Assembly (NCBI GenBank): GCA_024364805.1
Contig: CM044510.1
Location: 89,109,344 to 89,143,399, forward strand
Source of the DNA: Euprymna scolopes
Taxonomy: Eukaryota; Mollusca; Cephalopoda; Sepiida; Sepiolidae
DNA length: 34,056 nucleotides
Direction of reading: 5' to 3'
The translations under genes were made by a program, and so were the position numbers. Below are positions 20,890-30,403 of the stretch, piece after piece. Under the pieces are notes generated by a model. That model saw only the letters and a list, made by a program, of their open reading frames with translations. It was not told where the DNA came from and searched no databases. Each line of letters begins with the position of its first letter. Positions within the stretch are counted from its first letter, which is position 1.

Positions 20890-21246
20890 TGAGTAGGTAA
20901 ACAGATCAACTCGAACCTGTAACGTGAAGGAGGAAAAGAAGATTAAAAAAAAAACGCTTAACCCACGCGGCTACAATGGCATACGACTTTTCGGCTGTTC
21001 CAATTAACGCTAGATATTGCAAGTGCGTATAATGACTTTGCAAAAATGTCGACGAAAAAGTAATTCCTCTTTGTACAATTGAAGGTGAAGATATGGAAGT
21101 TTGTGGACCATTATTTCGATATGTGTCGTCCAAGATATCGACCTTCAAAATGATACAGATCTCGTGAGGATCCGCCCGTGTGTCGAAAGTTTTTGCGAGA
21201 TATACAAACACACACATACATACACATTTTGCTTTTATATATTAGA
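20890..21246 (-). mobile_element. Helitron-like element I (family 2)
   Basis: On the minus strand it starts TCTAATATATAAAAGC at 21246, then 'aaaatgtgtatg', 'atatctcgcaaaaactttcgaca', 'ctcacgagatctgtatcattttgaaggtcgat' (read in pieces), a tRNA-like 'TAGCCGCGTGGGTTAAGCG', a T-run and 'ggttcgag'. The start directly abuts the CTAG of element E (21247-21250) with no base between. The 3' end is not recognisable. Confidence 0.65.
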
Positions 21247-21758
21247 CTAGCCTAGGTGCTCGGCGTTGCCCGGGAGTTTGAAGGTGTGTGTTTAGCAAAA
21301 AAAAAAGAAAAAGTTGTAGTAGGCAGGCAGGCAGCCTCGAACCGTGACGCGAAGGTGGAAACGAAAATGGAGGTGTGCGTAAGGGTGTTGGTTGAGCCAT
21401 AAAAAAAAAAGTAAAATTGCTAGCGCATAAAAAAATAAAAGTGGTAGTAGGCAGGCAGGCTCGAACCCGTACCGCTAAGAAGGAGAAAAACGTGAAAAAA
21501 ACATGACGCGTTAGCTGCTGCGCCTATCGCAAAACTGGAAGTCACCTAGCTTTAAATTAAAGCTACACGCTCGAAAAGAGGCGATAACTTTTGAAATTAT
21601 CGGCGAAAAAAACGACTCCTCCCTTTGGAAAAGTGCCCAGTTGAGGATGAATGAATTAATGTTTTGGGCCAATTTTTCGATATTTTTAGTTCGAGGAGTC
21701 GAGCTTTAAAACGATACCGATGTCATGAAAATTCGTTGCCTCTGTCGAAAGTTTTGCG

Positions 21759-21798
21759 AGACATACATACATACATACATACATACATACATACATAA
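21759..21798. repeat. (CATA)n microsatellite
   Basis: About ten CATA units at the junction between the LINE 3' end and Helitron E, probably expanded from the Helitron's own ATGTATG leader or from the LINE tail. Confidence 0.9.
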
Positions 21799-22640
21799 TG
21801 ATTGCTGCATCTTTTATGATGATCGCCGTCACATTGAGTTCTCCCCATCTTGTCGTCCATGCCATCTCAGATGACTCTGCACTCCCGCCGCAGATTTGCA
21901 CATCTTGAAGCAGATGTGACGTACAAATTGAGCTATTTCCACTGAGTTGACTCCCTCTGGAGGTTGAAGGGTATCCGTGTGAACAATCACATGTCTTCTC
22001 AAACTAGCAGTAGACTTGCAAACTTTGCTGCATGTTAAACAGATCTTTTGGTTCGGTGCAACGTTGACCTGAACAGGAGTTTTGCGGGACTTAAGGTGGT
22101 TGACGCAGCCAACCTTTGATAAAAACTATCGTTCACAAGTGTCGCATTTCCAACTTTGTGTGTCATGGTTAAGACCATCAATTAAACCTTTGTGAAGCTC
22201 TCGCTTCAGATTGCTGTGGGCCTGCTTTCTTTTCTCTAGAGCATCACCACTTTCACGTACAAGCTTTCGCCACTAAGGCTTTGCAGAGTAAGTTCGTCCC
22301 ATGTGTCGATGTGTATTTGTAAGACTTTCAAAGTATTCTTTGTAGAGTCCCTGAACCTCTTCCTAGGCTTGTGTTGAGAGCGCTTGCCATTTTCCAGCTC
22401 CCCGTAAAAAAATTGTTTTGGCAGCCTACAATCTTTCATTCAAACCAGGTGGCCCACCCAATGCACGTGACATCTGATTACAAGAGTCTCAACACTAGAG
22501 CAACATGTTCTCACAAGGACTTCAATATCGGGCACTTGTACTTACTACTTGATGTTTAAGATACGTCTCAAGCATTTTTGGCGAAATCGTTTAAGCCATT
22601 TAATGTGCATTTGATGCAATGTTCATGTCTCCGATGAATA
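21795..22640 (-). pseudogene. LINE 3' end with C-terminal C2H2 zinc fingers
   Basis: Minus-strand frames give 'HIKWLKRFRQKCLRRILNI', 'VPDIEVLVRTCCSSVETLVIRCHVHWVGHLV', 'KDCRLPKQFFYGELENGKRSQHK', 'TWDELTLQ', then three fingers: 'CDTCER-FLSKVGCVNHLKSR', 'CLTCSKVCKSTASLRRHVIVH' and 'RHICFKMCKSAAGVQSHLRWH'. The reading frame ends with TGA at 21829-21831. The GH..RM.D.RLPK..YGEL block and C2H2 tail are known from a widespread RTE- or L1-like LINE group; exact clade uncertain. The middle finger is intact. The first has a stop and lacks its last His; the third has Arg for its first Cys. It ends in (ATGT)n, inside Helitron E. Confidence 0.75.
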
Positions 22641-22689
22641 CAAATACATACATACATTTAAACAGACAGATGAGGTTTATATTAAAGAT

Positions 22690-22915
22690 GTTCGCTGCTG
22701 CTGTAAAAAGACACATTTATAAATCAGTTACTCCCCATTAATGTGATACTCCTAACTAAATGGCCTATAAATTACTCCTACCTACTCTGGTCTCGTTAAC
22801 CCTTAAAGAATGAATAATAGTTTGTTTTATTCTGGAAAATAAAAATACGCCAACTTTGCGTCTGTTTGTTTTGTATGTTTAAACTTTTAGCTGACCATAC
22901 ACACAGACCCACATA
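22690..22915 (+). repeat. Dispersed repeat R2-like segment, copy 2
   Basis: Homologous block by block to 14986-15250 (same strand). It begins immediately next to the 5' tip of Helitron E, so the Helitron probably inserted at its edge. Confidence 0.65.
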
Positions 22916-22935
22916 TATACATACATACATGATGA

Positions 22936-22975
22936 GTGTAACGTTTTGTCGACGAGTGCCACTCCCTCAGACAAT
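22936..22975 (-). ncRNA. Degenerate hammerhead-like motif
   Basis: Minus strand: TTGT-CTGAGGG-AGTGG...CGAC-AAAACGTT-ACAC. The bases before CUGA (GT) pair with those after the cleavage position (AC). This differs from the CAC/GTG pair at 6395-6437, so the stem is kept while its sequence changes. A9 and the first G of GAAA are lost, so activity is unlikely. Confidence 0.4.
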
Positions 22976-23245
22976 TAAAGTCCATGAGCCCAAATTGCAG
23001 AGAGAGTATCTATACAAAGATGCTGTTACAGAGTCTTAGCTTTGTACGACAGCTAAATCTCTCTCTCGGTTCAAAATGTTGAGATCCAGCAACAAGCAGG
23101 AGCAAGATAGCCAGCAACAAATTAAACTGCAGACCAGCTTAATGCGGGCACTGGTCTCCCGCTTTATGGTTTTTTAAATCAGAGATTTGCTTCTCCTAGA
23201 AAGGTTGCCTTCACCACGGCTTACGGGAGCCCTCTCCACTCGAAC
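22976..23245. other. Unassigned, possibly body of the preceding repeat
   Basis: About 270 bp of moderate GC content with no ORF. It ends at a (CA)n tract. The whole may be one retroelement end, but no protein motif is visible. Confidence 0.35.
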
Positions 23246-23246
23246 C

Positions 23247-23832
<586 letters not shown>

Positions 23833-24107
23833 CCTAGATATGACCTTAAACTATATCCAGTGGTGAGGCCCCAGCTTGAGGGCTCTTGGGAGTGTGGAGC
23901 TACCCTTTAATTGCCATTGCTCTCAGGTCCACTCTGACCCAGAGTGGTAGTACCTGTTAGGGTCCCAACTATAGGTTAAATCGAAACCGACTTGAAAACA
24001 ACAAATATATTCTATTAAAGTTTTTCTTCAAAATCTTTGGATTTGGCATTAAATAACCCGAAAAGGGTTGATATGCCGTAAAACAAAAAACAACCAAACC
24101 AAACCTG
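23833..24107 (-). repeat. 270-bp dispersed repeat, copy 2 (inverted)
   Basis: Reverse complement matches 13607-13874 and 27001-27273 from 'GTTTTACGGCATATCAACCC' to 'CATATC-AGGACC'. Upstream on its own strand is a (GGTTT)n-like run, as in copy 3. Confidence 0.85.
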
Positions 24108-24283
24108 TCTTAGTGGTTAATGACGCAGACTAACAATCTGAGTCTGTCAACTCTGAATCCAGTTCGTTCTGTGGAAACACTTTCACTTGCAACCTTCATG
24201 TGGTTATTTTCTGTGGGTACCCGATGCATTTCTATAAATAATTCTAACTAAAAAGATTTCGACAATATGAGTGTCACCAATAC

Positions 24284-24346
24284 TCATCAACAACAGCATC
24301 ATCAACAACAGCATCATCTACAACAGCATCATCTACAACAGCAACG
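24284..24346. repeat. 15-bp minisatellite, about 4 copies
   Basis: Units of CATCAWCAACAGCAT-type sequence lie next to the 3' side of the LINE tail array that follows and may have grown from its tail. Confidence 0.8.
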
Positions 24347-25501
24347 CCGTCACTAACATCATCACCACTTGTGGCGTTCTCTGGAGTCTACGTGACAACA
24401 AGTCTCTCCAGGTTTCCAGTACGCTCCACCTCTTTCGATAACATTTGTAAATGACTTTGCATTATCGCAACAGCCACTTACCATTGATTTCTCACTAGCA
24501 GCGGTCATTGGTCTTCACTGGAATTCGAGTGGCAATAAACCTCCCGAACGAACCATTGTAGATGGCGTTGCGTTATCGTAACAGCCGCTTACCATTGATT
24601 TCTCGTTCGCGCTAACCATTGGTCTTCACTGAAATTTTGCTGGCAAAAAAACTCCCCGAAGTTCCAGCCCTCTTTGCACTTATCCAGCGAATGTCTGGCT
24701 AGTGCTCTCTCTCCTTGGTCTTTCCATCCTCCTCGAGTCTTCTCACTTATTTGGTATGGCATCAGTCTTGTTGACACGCACAAAACAGAGGGAGGTACGG
24801 GTACAGTTTACAACTATACAGTCTCAGCTTTCATAACTCTACGTGATACCTTCTTATGGTCCACATCTGTTGTAGTTTCTGTATGTCTAGTCTATACGTG
24901 CAACGCATGTATGCTAGTTTCCGATTTCAAGGGTTTTCCTTAATATTTCCGCCGTCTTCATTACCGTTATTCTTGTATCTTATTAGTCAAGCAATCTGAT
25001 TCCAATCTCTCACATCCTGTTTTCGGTATTGTTCCTAGTACTGCTGCTAATTGCTGCTGCTATTATTATTGGCTCAAAGGTGGCCTTTACACAGGTTTTC
25101 TAAGTTCTCTCCTTGATAACAACCTGTGGTGCTACCTGGAATCTGAATGACAACAAGTCTTCCCAGGTTTCCAGTACTCTCCAGCTCTTTCGATAATATT
25201 GGCAAAGGGTTTTGCATTATCGCAACAACCTCTTACCTTTGATTTCTCACTAGCAGCGGCCATTGGTCTTCCCTGGAATTTAAGTGGAAATAAGCCTCCC
25301 CAAGCTCCCAGTTCGCTTCACACTTATCCAGCGGGGTCTGGTCAGTGCTTTCCTCAGTTTTTTTTTTTGGGGGGGGCGGTGATTTGGTAATGGGGATGAG
25401 GGTTTTAGAGGACTTATCGGTATACAACTTCAACCTTCTTTGTTCCGTGTAGCGCTTCATGCTTTGCCTCTGCAGCAGTTTGTCTGGCCCGCGCATATTG
25501 C

Positions 25502-25944
25502 TCATGTGTATTGATCTCCGCATTCAAGGGTTTTCCTTAATATTTCAGATGTTTTCATTATTGATATTCTTTGTATCTTTCCAGTCATTCCTCTGATTCC
25601 AATTTCTCCCATTCTTTTTTCAAATTTTTCTGGATTTTTTCCAGTGCTCCTAATATTATATGTATTATTTGGACCCTCTTCCTCATCCATATCCCTTTCA
25701 GCTCTCTTGCTAGCTCTGTGTATTTGCTTCGGTTTTCTTTTTCTTTGATATTCACCCTGTGATAAGCTGGGACAGCAAAGTCTACGATTTGACAGGATTT
25801 TTCTTTCTTGTTCTTGTTTGAAAATAGCCTGTGGTGTTCCCTGAAAGCTGAGTGACAACAAGTCTCCCCAGATTTCCAGTACACTTCACCTCTTTCGATA
25901 CTATTTGCAAATAATTGTGCATTATCGCAACAGCTGCTCCCCAT
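25502..25944 (-). pseudogene. LINE restriction-like endonuclease C-terminal remnant
   Basis: Two overlapping 119-codon minus-strand frames give 'KKEKSCQIVDFAVPAYHRVNIKEKENRSKYTELARELKGIW' and 'IIHIILGALEKIQKNLKK', then in the next frame 'KRMGEIGIRG..KIQRISIMKTSEILRKTLE'. The 'IVDFAVP..RV..KE.E...KY..L..EL..W......I.GALG..PK.L' pattern is the conserved end of R2/R4-type LINEs, where the Asp in 'VDFAVP' belongs to the PD..D nuclease motif. The upstream PD is missing. A poorer copy in unit 2 (about 24945-25060) reads 'AVLGTIPKTGCERLESDCLTNKIQE'. It is probably the same LINE clade as 15255-16395. Confidence 0.7.
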
Positions 25945-26207
25945 TAATTTCTCATTGGCAGCGGCTATTGGTCTTCACTGAAATTTGAGTGGCAATAAAC
26001 CTCCCCAAGGTCCCAGTTCTCTTCACACTTATTCAGCGGAGATTTGGTCAGTACTCTCTCCTCTTGACTCTACTTGGCTGTTTGTTCACACATTTTTGGG
26101 AGGAGGGCGGTAAGTTATGTGGTTATGGGAGAAGTAGAGAACTTATAGATATGCGGCTTAAGTGTTCTTGGTTCCATGTGGCGTTTCATGTTTTGTCTTT
26201 GTGGCAG

Positions 26208-26210
<3 letters not shown>

Positions 26211-26255
<45 letters not shown>

Positions 26256-26257
26256 TA
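26211..26257. repeat. (ATT)n microsatellite
   Basis: About fifteen ATT units truncate unit 4 of the LINE array, probably its tail. Confidence 0.95.
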
Positions 26258-27000
26258 TTCACAAGGAGCTTTCACACGGATTATCAAGAGATCTCTCCTT
26301 GAAAACAGCCTGTGCTGTTCCATGGAAGCCGTGTGACAACAAGTCTTCCCAAATTTCCAGTACTCTCCACCTCTTTCGATAGTATTTGCAAATAAATTTG
26401 CATTTTGCATTATCGCAACAGCTTCTTGCCATTGATTTCTAGTTGGCAGCGGCTATTGGTCTTCTCTAGAATTTGAGTGGTAATAAGCCTCCCCAAGGTC
26501 ACAGTTTTCTTCATACATCCAACGGAGATCTAGTCAGTACTCTCTACTCGGTCGTTCCTTCATCCTCGACTCTACTTGGTTGTTTGTTCTCACTTTTTTT
26601 TTTATTTGAGGAGAGGGGTTTAGTTATGTGGTAATGAGGAAGGGGTAGACAACTTATAGGTGTGCAGCTTCAATGTTCTTGGTTCCGTGTGGCGTTTCAT
26701 GTTTTGCCTCTGCAGCAGTTTGTCTGGTGCACGCTTGTTGCACATGCGCGTTAGGCTCGCCATTCAAGGGTTTTCCTTAATATTTCAGCTGTTTTCATTA
26801 TCGTTGTTCGTTGCTTCTTCGTAAGGGCTTCACAGCTTTGGAAAACATTACAAGGCTAATGATTCCCTGCGTATTACAATTTAGTAATCTTTAGGATTTG
26901 ACAGAAATAGCACATCGATAGTTAAACAATTCAGACAAGCAATCAATGCTAATACTCACCTACTGTTCTTCATCTTTGGCCGGTCATAATTCTATTATAT

Positions 27001-27273
27001 TGGTTGGTTGGTTGCTTTTGTTTTACGGCATATCAACCTTTTTCAGGTTATTTAATGCCGAATCTAGCTATTTTTAGGAACGATTTTTAATGGAGTATAT
27101 TTGTTTTTTAAGTCGGATTCTATTTAACCCATAGTTGGGACCCTAACATGTACTATTACTCCGGGTCAGAGTGGACCTGGGAGCAATGGCAATTAAAGGG
27201 TGGCTCCACACTCCCCAGAGCTCGCAAGGTGAGGCCTCACCATCGGATATAGTTTTAGGTCATATCCAGGACC
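27001..27273 (+). repeat. 270-bp dispersed repeat, copy 3
   Basis: Same borders and landmarks as copies 1 and 2, preceded by a TTGGTTGGTTGG run. Confidence 0.85.
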
Positions 27274-27334
27274 CTATTCTATTGGTCATTCCTTAAGCAT
27301 TTCTTAACCTTTAGACGGAGAGTTTGTTTGTTTG

Positions 27335-27860
27335 TTTTTTTTTTTTACACAGGAATCACCACTTATCAAGGCCAGGAAGCAACACGAGTATAATGGTTGA
27401 TGGGTATACATTCGTCAATGTGATTATAGCGCAGTAAACATAAGCAGTGGCAATTACTTAGGGAGACGGTTCTTGTTTACGTAGGACTTGAAGACGGGCG
27501 TGCAGTTCTAAGAACAAAGCTTTATTCATAGAATCTACGCTTAGGTTTAGGCACAGAGTGTGGGAAATTATTGAAAGTAGTTTGGGCTAGACGAGTGTTT
27601 TTCGTGAAAGTTTAGCGAGGCGGGGGCATAGATTGAAGCTCAGACAAGCACTTACCATAAAAATACCGACAGGCTCGCAACGTCTCTTCTGTGGGAAAGA
27701 GATTGCAGGGAAGTGAAAAGGGCATCCCCCACTAATCTACGAAGTCTATTTTGAACTCTGTCAAGGAAGAATAAGCTGCTTCTAGCAGCTCCTGCCCAGA
27801 TGTGCCAACAGTAGTCCATTATTCGCCGTACCTGGTTGTAATCATTCTTGTTGGATTTAA
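27335..27860 (-). pseudogene. Third copy of the 8-11 kb LINE, 3' end only
   Basis: The minus-strand frame 27652-27867 reads 'NQVRRIMDYCWHIWAGAARSSLFFLDRVQNRLRRLVGDALFTSLQSLSHRRDVASLSVF', matching the C-terminal region of the LINE at 8.3-11.6 kb and filling the short deletion in that copy. It ends with 'TTGATAAGTGGTGATTCCTG' and an A-run, then (CAAA)n, near 27335. The 5' truncation is near 27860. Confidence 0.85.
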
Positions 27861-27867
27861 AAGCCAA

Positions 27868-28429
27868 CTAAGTTGTAATCAGAAGGGGGGCCCTCTTGCA
27901 GTAATGTCGTCAGTGTTAGGAAAATATTTGCAGAGGGACTCTTCATGCATATAGTTGCGTTGATGTTCTAGATGCGTACTTATTCTTCTAACTTTCGTCA
28001 GGTAAATGACAATCTTTTTTTATTTTCCATCCTTACTACTTGTCCTGAAGAAGCTTAGCATCATGAGCTCATAACTATGATAATTATGTATGAAATAATA
28101 TTGTATCAATAAAATTATACAAAAATACAATATATGCATGAGTTTGTTTATCTTTGTGTTTAACCTGTTTAAACGGCAATCTCGTATTTCTTCACGCTTT
28201 TAATCACCATTACTGAATCATCTATGAGCTGCACTGATATCCACGTGACATAGCCGCTTCAATCAAATTAAAATAATTATGTACAGAAGTTAAATTACGT
28301 TAAACTTAATCAGTTCAAGATGGAGTTAATTTAGGAAGACAAGGTACTGTCTTAACTTACTGGAATATTTTCTCGCTAGTTAACTACCTTAATTATGTTA
28401 GCTATTAAACAAATGAAGCTAGAATTGCA
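27868..28429. other. No recognisable gene (about 560 bp)
   Basis: AT-rich flank. A decayed hammerhead-like sequence (CTGAAGA, AGCT stem) lies near 28043-28080 but lacks GAAA. Confidence 0.4.
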
Positions 28430-28575
28430 TTCCTCTACTAAGGTCATATCGTCTTAACCCCAACAGACTAGTTGAAAGACAAGTGCTTCAAGAGCTTAAA
28501 TGCCATGCAAAGGTTTACGATATTGACTAATCTTCTCTTCCTTATAGATTTGACATGTTAAATTTTAGTATAAAA
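28430..28575 (+). repeat. RT-derived tandem repeat, unit a
   Basis: Shares 'aagtgcttcaagagctta', 'ctaatcttctcttcctta-a-a-ttgacatgttaaa' and 'tagtataaa' with the units at 29679-30125. It is cut at 28575 by the Helitron dimer. Confidence 0.75.
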
Positions 28576-29223
28576 CTAGCCCTTGGTGCCCGGCGTTTTC
28601 CGGATGTTTGGAGGTGTGAGTGTTGAAAAAAAAAATGTGGTAGTAGGCAGGCAGGCTCGAACCAATACCGCGAAGGAGGAAAAGAACTTGAAAAAAGTGA
28701 CATCTCTGTCGTTGCGTTCATCGCCAAACCGGAAGTGACGACGGTTTAAATTAAGGCTAGTCAATTGAAAAGAAGAGATGACTTTCGAAAATATCGGCTA
28801 AAAAGCGACTCCTCTTTGAAGAAAAGTGGCCAGTTTTGGGTGAAGCAATTAATGTTTTTAGTCATTTTTTATATATTTGTCGTCCGAAGCGTCGAGCTTC
28901 AAAACGATAGCGATCCCGTGAAAGTTCTGTTACGTCCATCGCTAAACTGGGAATGGCAAAGGTTTAAATTAAGGCTATTCAATCGAAAAGAGAGGATGCC
29001 TTTCGAAAAATTGGCGAAAAAACGACCCCTCCGTGTAGAAAAGTGCCCAGTTGAGGGTGAAGGAATTAATATTTTTCAGCCAATTCTTTGATATTTGTCG
29101 TCCGAAGGGTCGATGTTCAAAACGACACAAATTTTGTGAATGCCTGTCGTTTTTCGAAAGTTTAAGACATACAAACATACATACATAAATTTAAACAGAC
29201 AGATGAGATCTATATAATAGAGA
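28576..29223 (-). mobile_element. Helitron-like element F (family 2), 648 bp
   Basis: Minus strand: starts TCTCTATTATATAG at 29223 after an A; ends with hairpin CCGGAAAACGCCGGG, 'CACCAAGGG' and CTAG at 28576-28579 followed by T. Its interior has an internal duplication: the block from 'tttaaattaaggcta-tcaat-gaaaagag' to 'cgtccgaag-gtcga' is present at about 28745-28920 and again at 28965-29130. Non-autonomous. A tRNA-like region and 'ggttcgagcctgcctgcct' are present near 28650-28690. Confidence 0.8.
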
Positions 29224-29678
29224 TGCCTGGTGCACGGCGTTGTCCGGGTGTTTGGAGGTGAGTGTTGAGCAAAAAAAAAGTAGTAGAAGACAGACAGGCT
29301 CGAACCCGTCCCTCGATAGATGAAAAGAACGTGAAAATAAACGTGACGTCTTTGCTGCTGCATCCATCGCCAAAGTGAAACTGACGATGGTTTAAATTAA
29401 GGCTAGTCAATCGAAAAGAGAGGATCACTTTCGAAAATATCGGCGAAAAAAGCGACCCCTCCCTGTAGAAAAGTCTTCAGTTGAGGGTGAAGGAATTAAT
29501 GTTTTTAGCCAATTTTTCGACATTTGTCGTCCGAAGGGCTGACCTTCAAAACTATACCGATATCGTTAAAATATGATGTTGTTAAAATATGTCGCCCCTG
29601 TCGAAAGTTTTAGGCAGATACAAACATATATACATACATAAATACGGACAGACAGACAGGTGTAATTTATATTATAGA
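29224..29678 (-). mobile_element. Helitron-like element G (family 2), 455 bp
   Basis: Minus strand: starts TCTATAATATAAATTACACC at 29678 after an A, then CTGTCTGTCTGTCC. The interior is as in F without the internal duplication. It ends with hairpin CCCGGACAACGCCG and 'TGCACCAGGC', where the CTAG is missing because element F begins within a base or two. F and G are head to tail on the minus strand (G first). Confidence 0.75.
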
Positions 29679-30125
29679 TGTTTTTTTAGTCGTAATCGCC
29701 GATATTTTCAGGCGATATCAAATTAGTACCTCGAAGATTAACCAAAAGTGAAGTGCCTCAAGGACTTAATAGCTATAATATTAGTGAATCCTCATTAACT
29801 TTACATGTTAATGCTTAAGTATTAAATGTTTTTAAGGTCATACTTTCTGATATTTGCATATGATGCCAAATTAGCAGCTTCTATAGGAATAGCCAACACC
29901 AAGTGCTTCAAGAGCTTAATAATCAAGCAAAGAATTACTATATAATGGCTAACCCTCTCTTCTTCATAAACTTGACATCTTAAAGCTTTAGTATGAAATG
30001 GTTTTAGAGTCTTACATTAGTTACGTTAGTCTTACATTTAGTCTCTTCATTTGCGGATGATATCAAATTAGTAGTTAGTATAAAGGATATAAACAATCTA
30101 ACTCTAGCGTTCAACGTGCCTGAAA
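29679..30125 (+). repeat. RT-derived tandem repeat, units b-d
   Basis: Diverged units of about 150-170 bp start near 29679, 29827 and 29999. Each begins T-GTTTTT-AGGTC-like and has a segment translating to 'FADDIKLV' or decayed forms ('FSGDIKLV', 'FAYDAKLAAS'), followed in units b and c by 'aagtgc-tcaag-gctta'. Unit d reads 'SFADDIKLVVSIKDINNLTLAFNVPE'. FADD plus the following K-L is the catalytic RT box of many LINEs, so the array probably arose by tandem duplication of a LINE RT fragment. It is interrupted by Helitrons on the left and a SINE on the right. Confidence 0.6.
30113..30125 (+). repeat. Target-site duplication, left
   Basis: AACGTGCCTGAAA, identical to 30404-30416, flanking the 5S-headed SINE. 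Confidence 0.85.
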
Positions 30126-30403
30126 TTCCGATATCCATACCTCTGTTCAGCTCGAAAGAGAAAGGATGCCCCCACCCCTGTAGGGTCAGCTACGCATGTA
30201 ATTGTTAGGTAAGGGTTTCGCAATCCTCAACCACACCTCTCCTGAAGCGCATGACTACTAGAAACAATGCCGAGATACACGGAGCGCATACACAACACCT
30301 AGAAGTCCCAAATGGTCACCCATTTAGTACTGAGCAGATTCAACGTTTCTTAACTTCGGTGGTCCAGCGGGAAATGGTGGGTCAACGTGATTCTGCCGTA
30401 CTT
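30126..30403 (-). repeat. 5S rRNA-derived SINE with 13-bp target duplication
   Basis: The minus-strand head (30403-30286) is 5S rRNA-like over about 118 nt: TACGGC..A-CACGTTGA, 'ccaccgaagttaag-aacgtt' (box A), 'ctcagtact' (intermediate element) and 'atgggtgacc-tttggga' (box C), then 'taggtgttgt'. About 160 bp of unrelated body follow to 30126. The whole is flanked by perfect 13-bp repeats AACGTGCCTGAAA at 30113-30125 and 30404-30416. A 5S head starting exactly at the duplication shows RNA-mediated insertion, as in the SINE3 class. The 146-codon plus-strand frame across it is a shadow. Confidence 0.75.
30286..30403 (-). rRNA. 5S rRNA-like sequence (SINE head, not a gene)
   Basis: Full-length 5S similarity including all three internal pol III control regions, but with many substitutions relative to animal 5S (for example 'gttaagaaacgttgaatctg' where 5S has 'gttaagcaacgtcgggcctg'). 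The target duplication around the larger unit argues that it is the promoter-bearing head of a retroposon, not a 5S rRNA gene. Confidence 0.7.

Larger units (their letters stand above)
21247..22688 (-). mobile_element. Helitron-like element E (family 2) split by a LINE
   Basis: Minus-strand 3' end: hairpin CCCGGGCAACGCCG, then eleven bases and CTAG at 21247-21250. Inside lie 'ggttcgagcctgcctgcct', 'TAGGCGCAGCAGCTAACGCG', 'aaaagtt-tcgcc-cttttcg' and 'ctttcgacagagg' up to 21760. The 5' tip (TCTTTAATATAAACCTC, a CTGTCTG run, ATGTATG) reappears at 22688-22640, across the LINE at 21790-22640. Element F (28576-29223) shows the uninterrupted order. Base before TC is A. Non-autonomous; no Rep/helicase. 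Confidence 0.7.
24370..26815 (-). repeat. Head-to-tail array of five LINE 3'-end units
   Basis: Five minus-strand units share 'acaagtct-cccaggtttcc-agtact-tccacctctttcgata', 'ttgcattatcgcaacagc', 'ggtcttcactggaattt-agtgg-aataa-cctccc' and 'cacttatccagcg'. The 'ttgcattatcgcaaca' marks are near 24459, 24566, 25211, 25917 and 26409. Units 2, 3 and 5 also contain a coding end ('IMKTAEILRKTLE' at about 24945, 25545 and 26785 on the minus strand). Units are roughly 110-710 bp because of deletions and inserts. Array by local duplication, or repeated insertion at one site, cannot be told apart here. Confidence 0.75.

Noticed and set aside
24674-24943. Plus-strand 89-codon frame as a gene
   Set aside because: It lies across the LINE 3' UTR array on the opposite strand, with no motif.
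25989-26336. 115-codon plus-strand frame with a poly-Ile/Leu segment as a membrane protein
   Set aside because: The hydrophobic run is the (ATT)n microsatellite and the rest is LINE-derived UTR.
28043-28080. Fifth hammerhead-like motif (CTGAAGA with an AGCT stem, plus strand)
   Set aside because: GAAA and the ACGU palindrome are both absent; too decayed to support.
30286-30403. A functional 5S rRNA gene
   Set aside because: Too many changes in the control regions, and the 13-bp duplication includes 160 bp of non-5S body.
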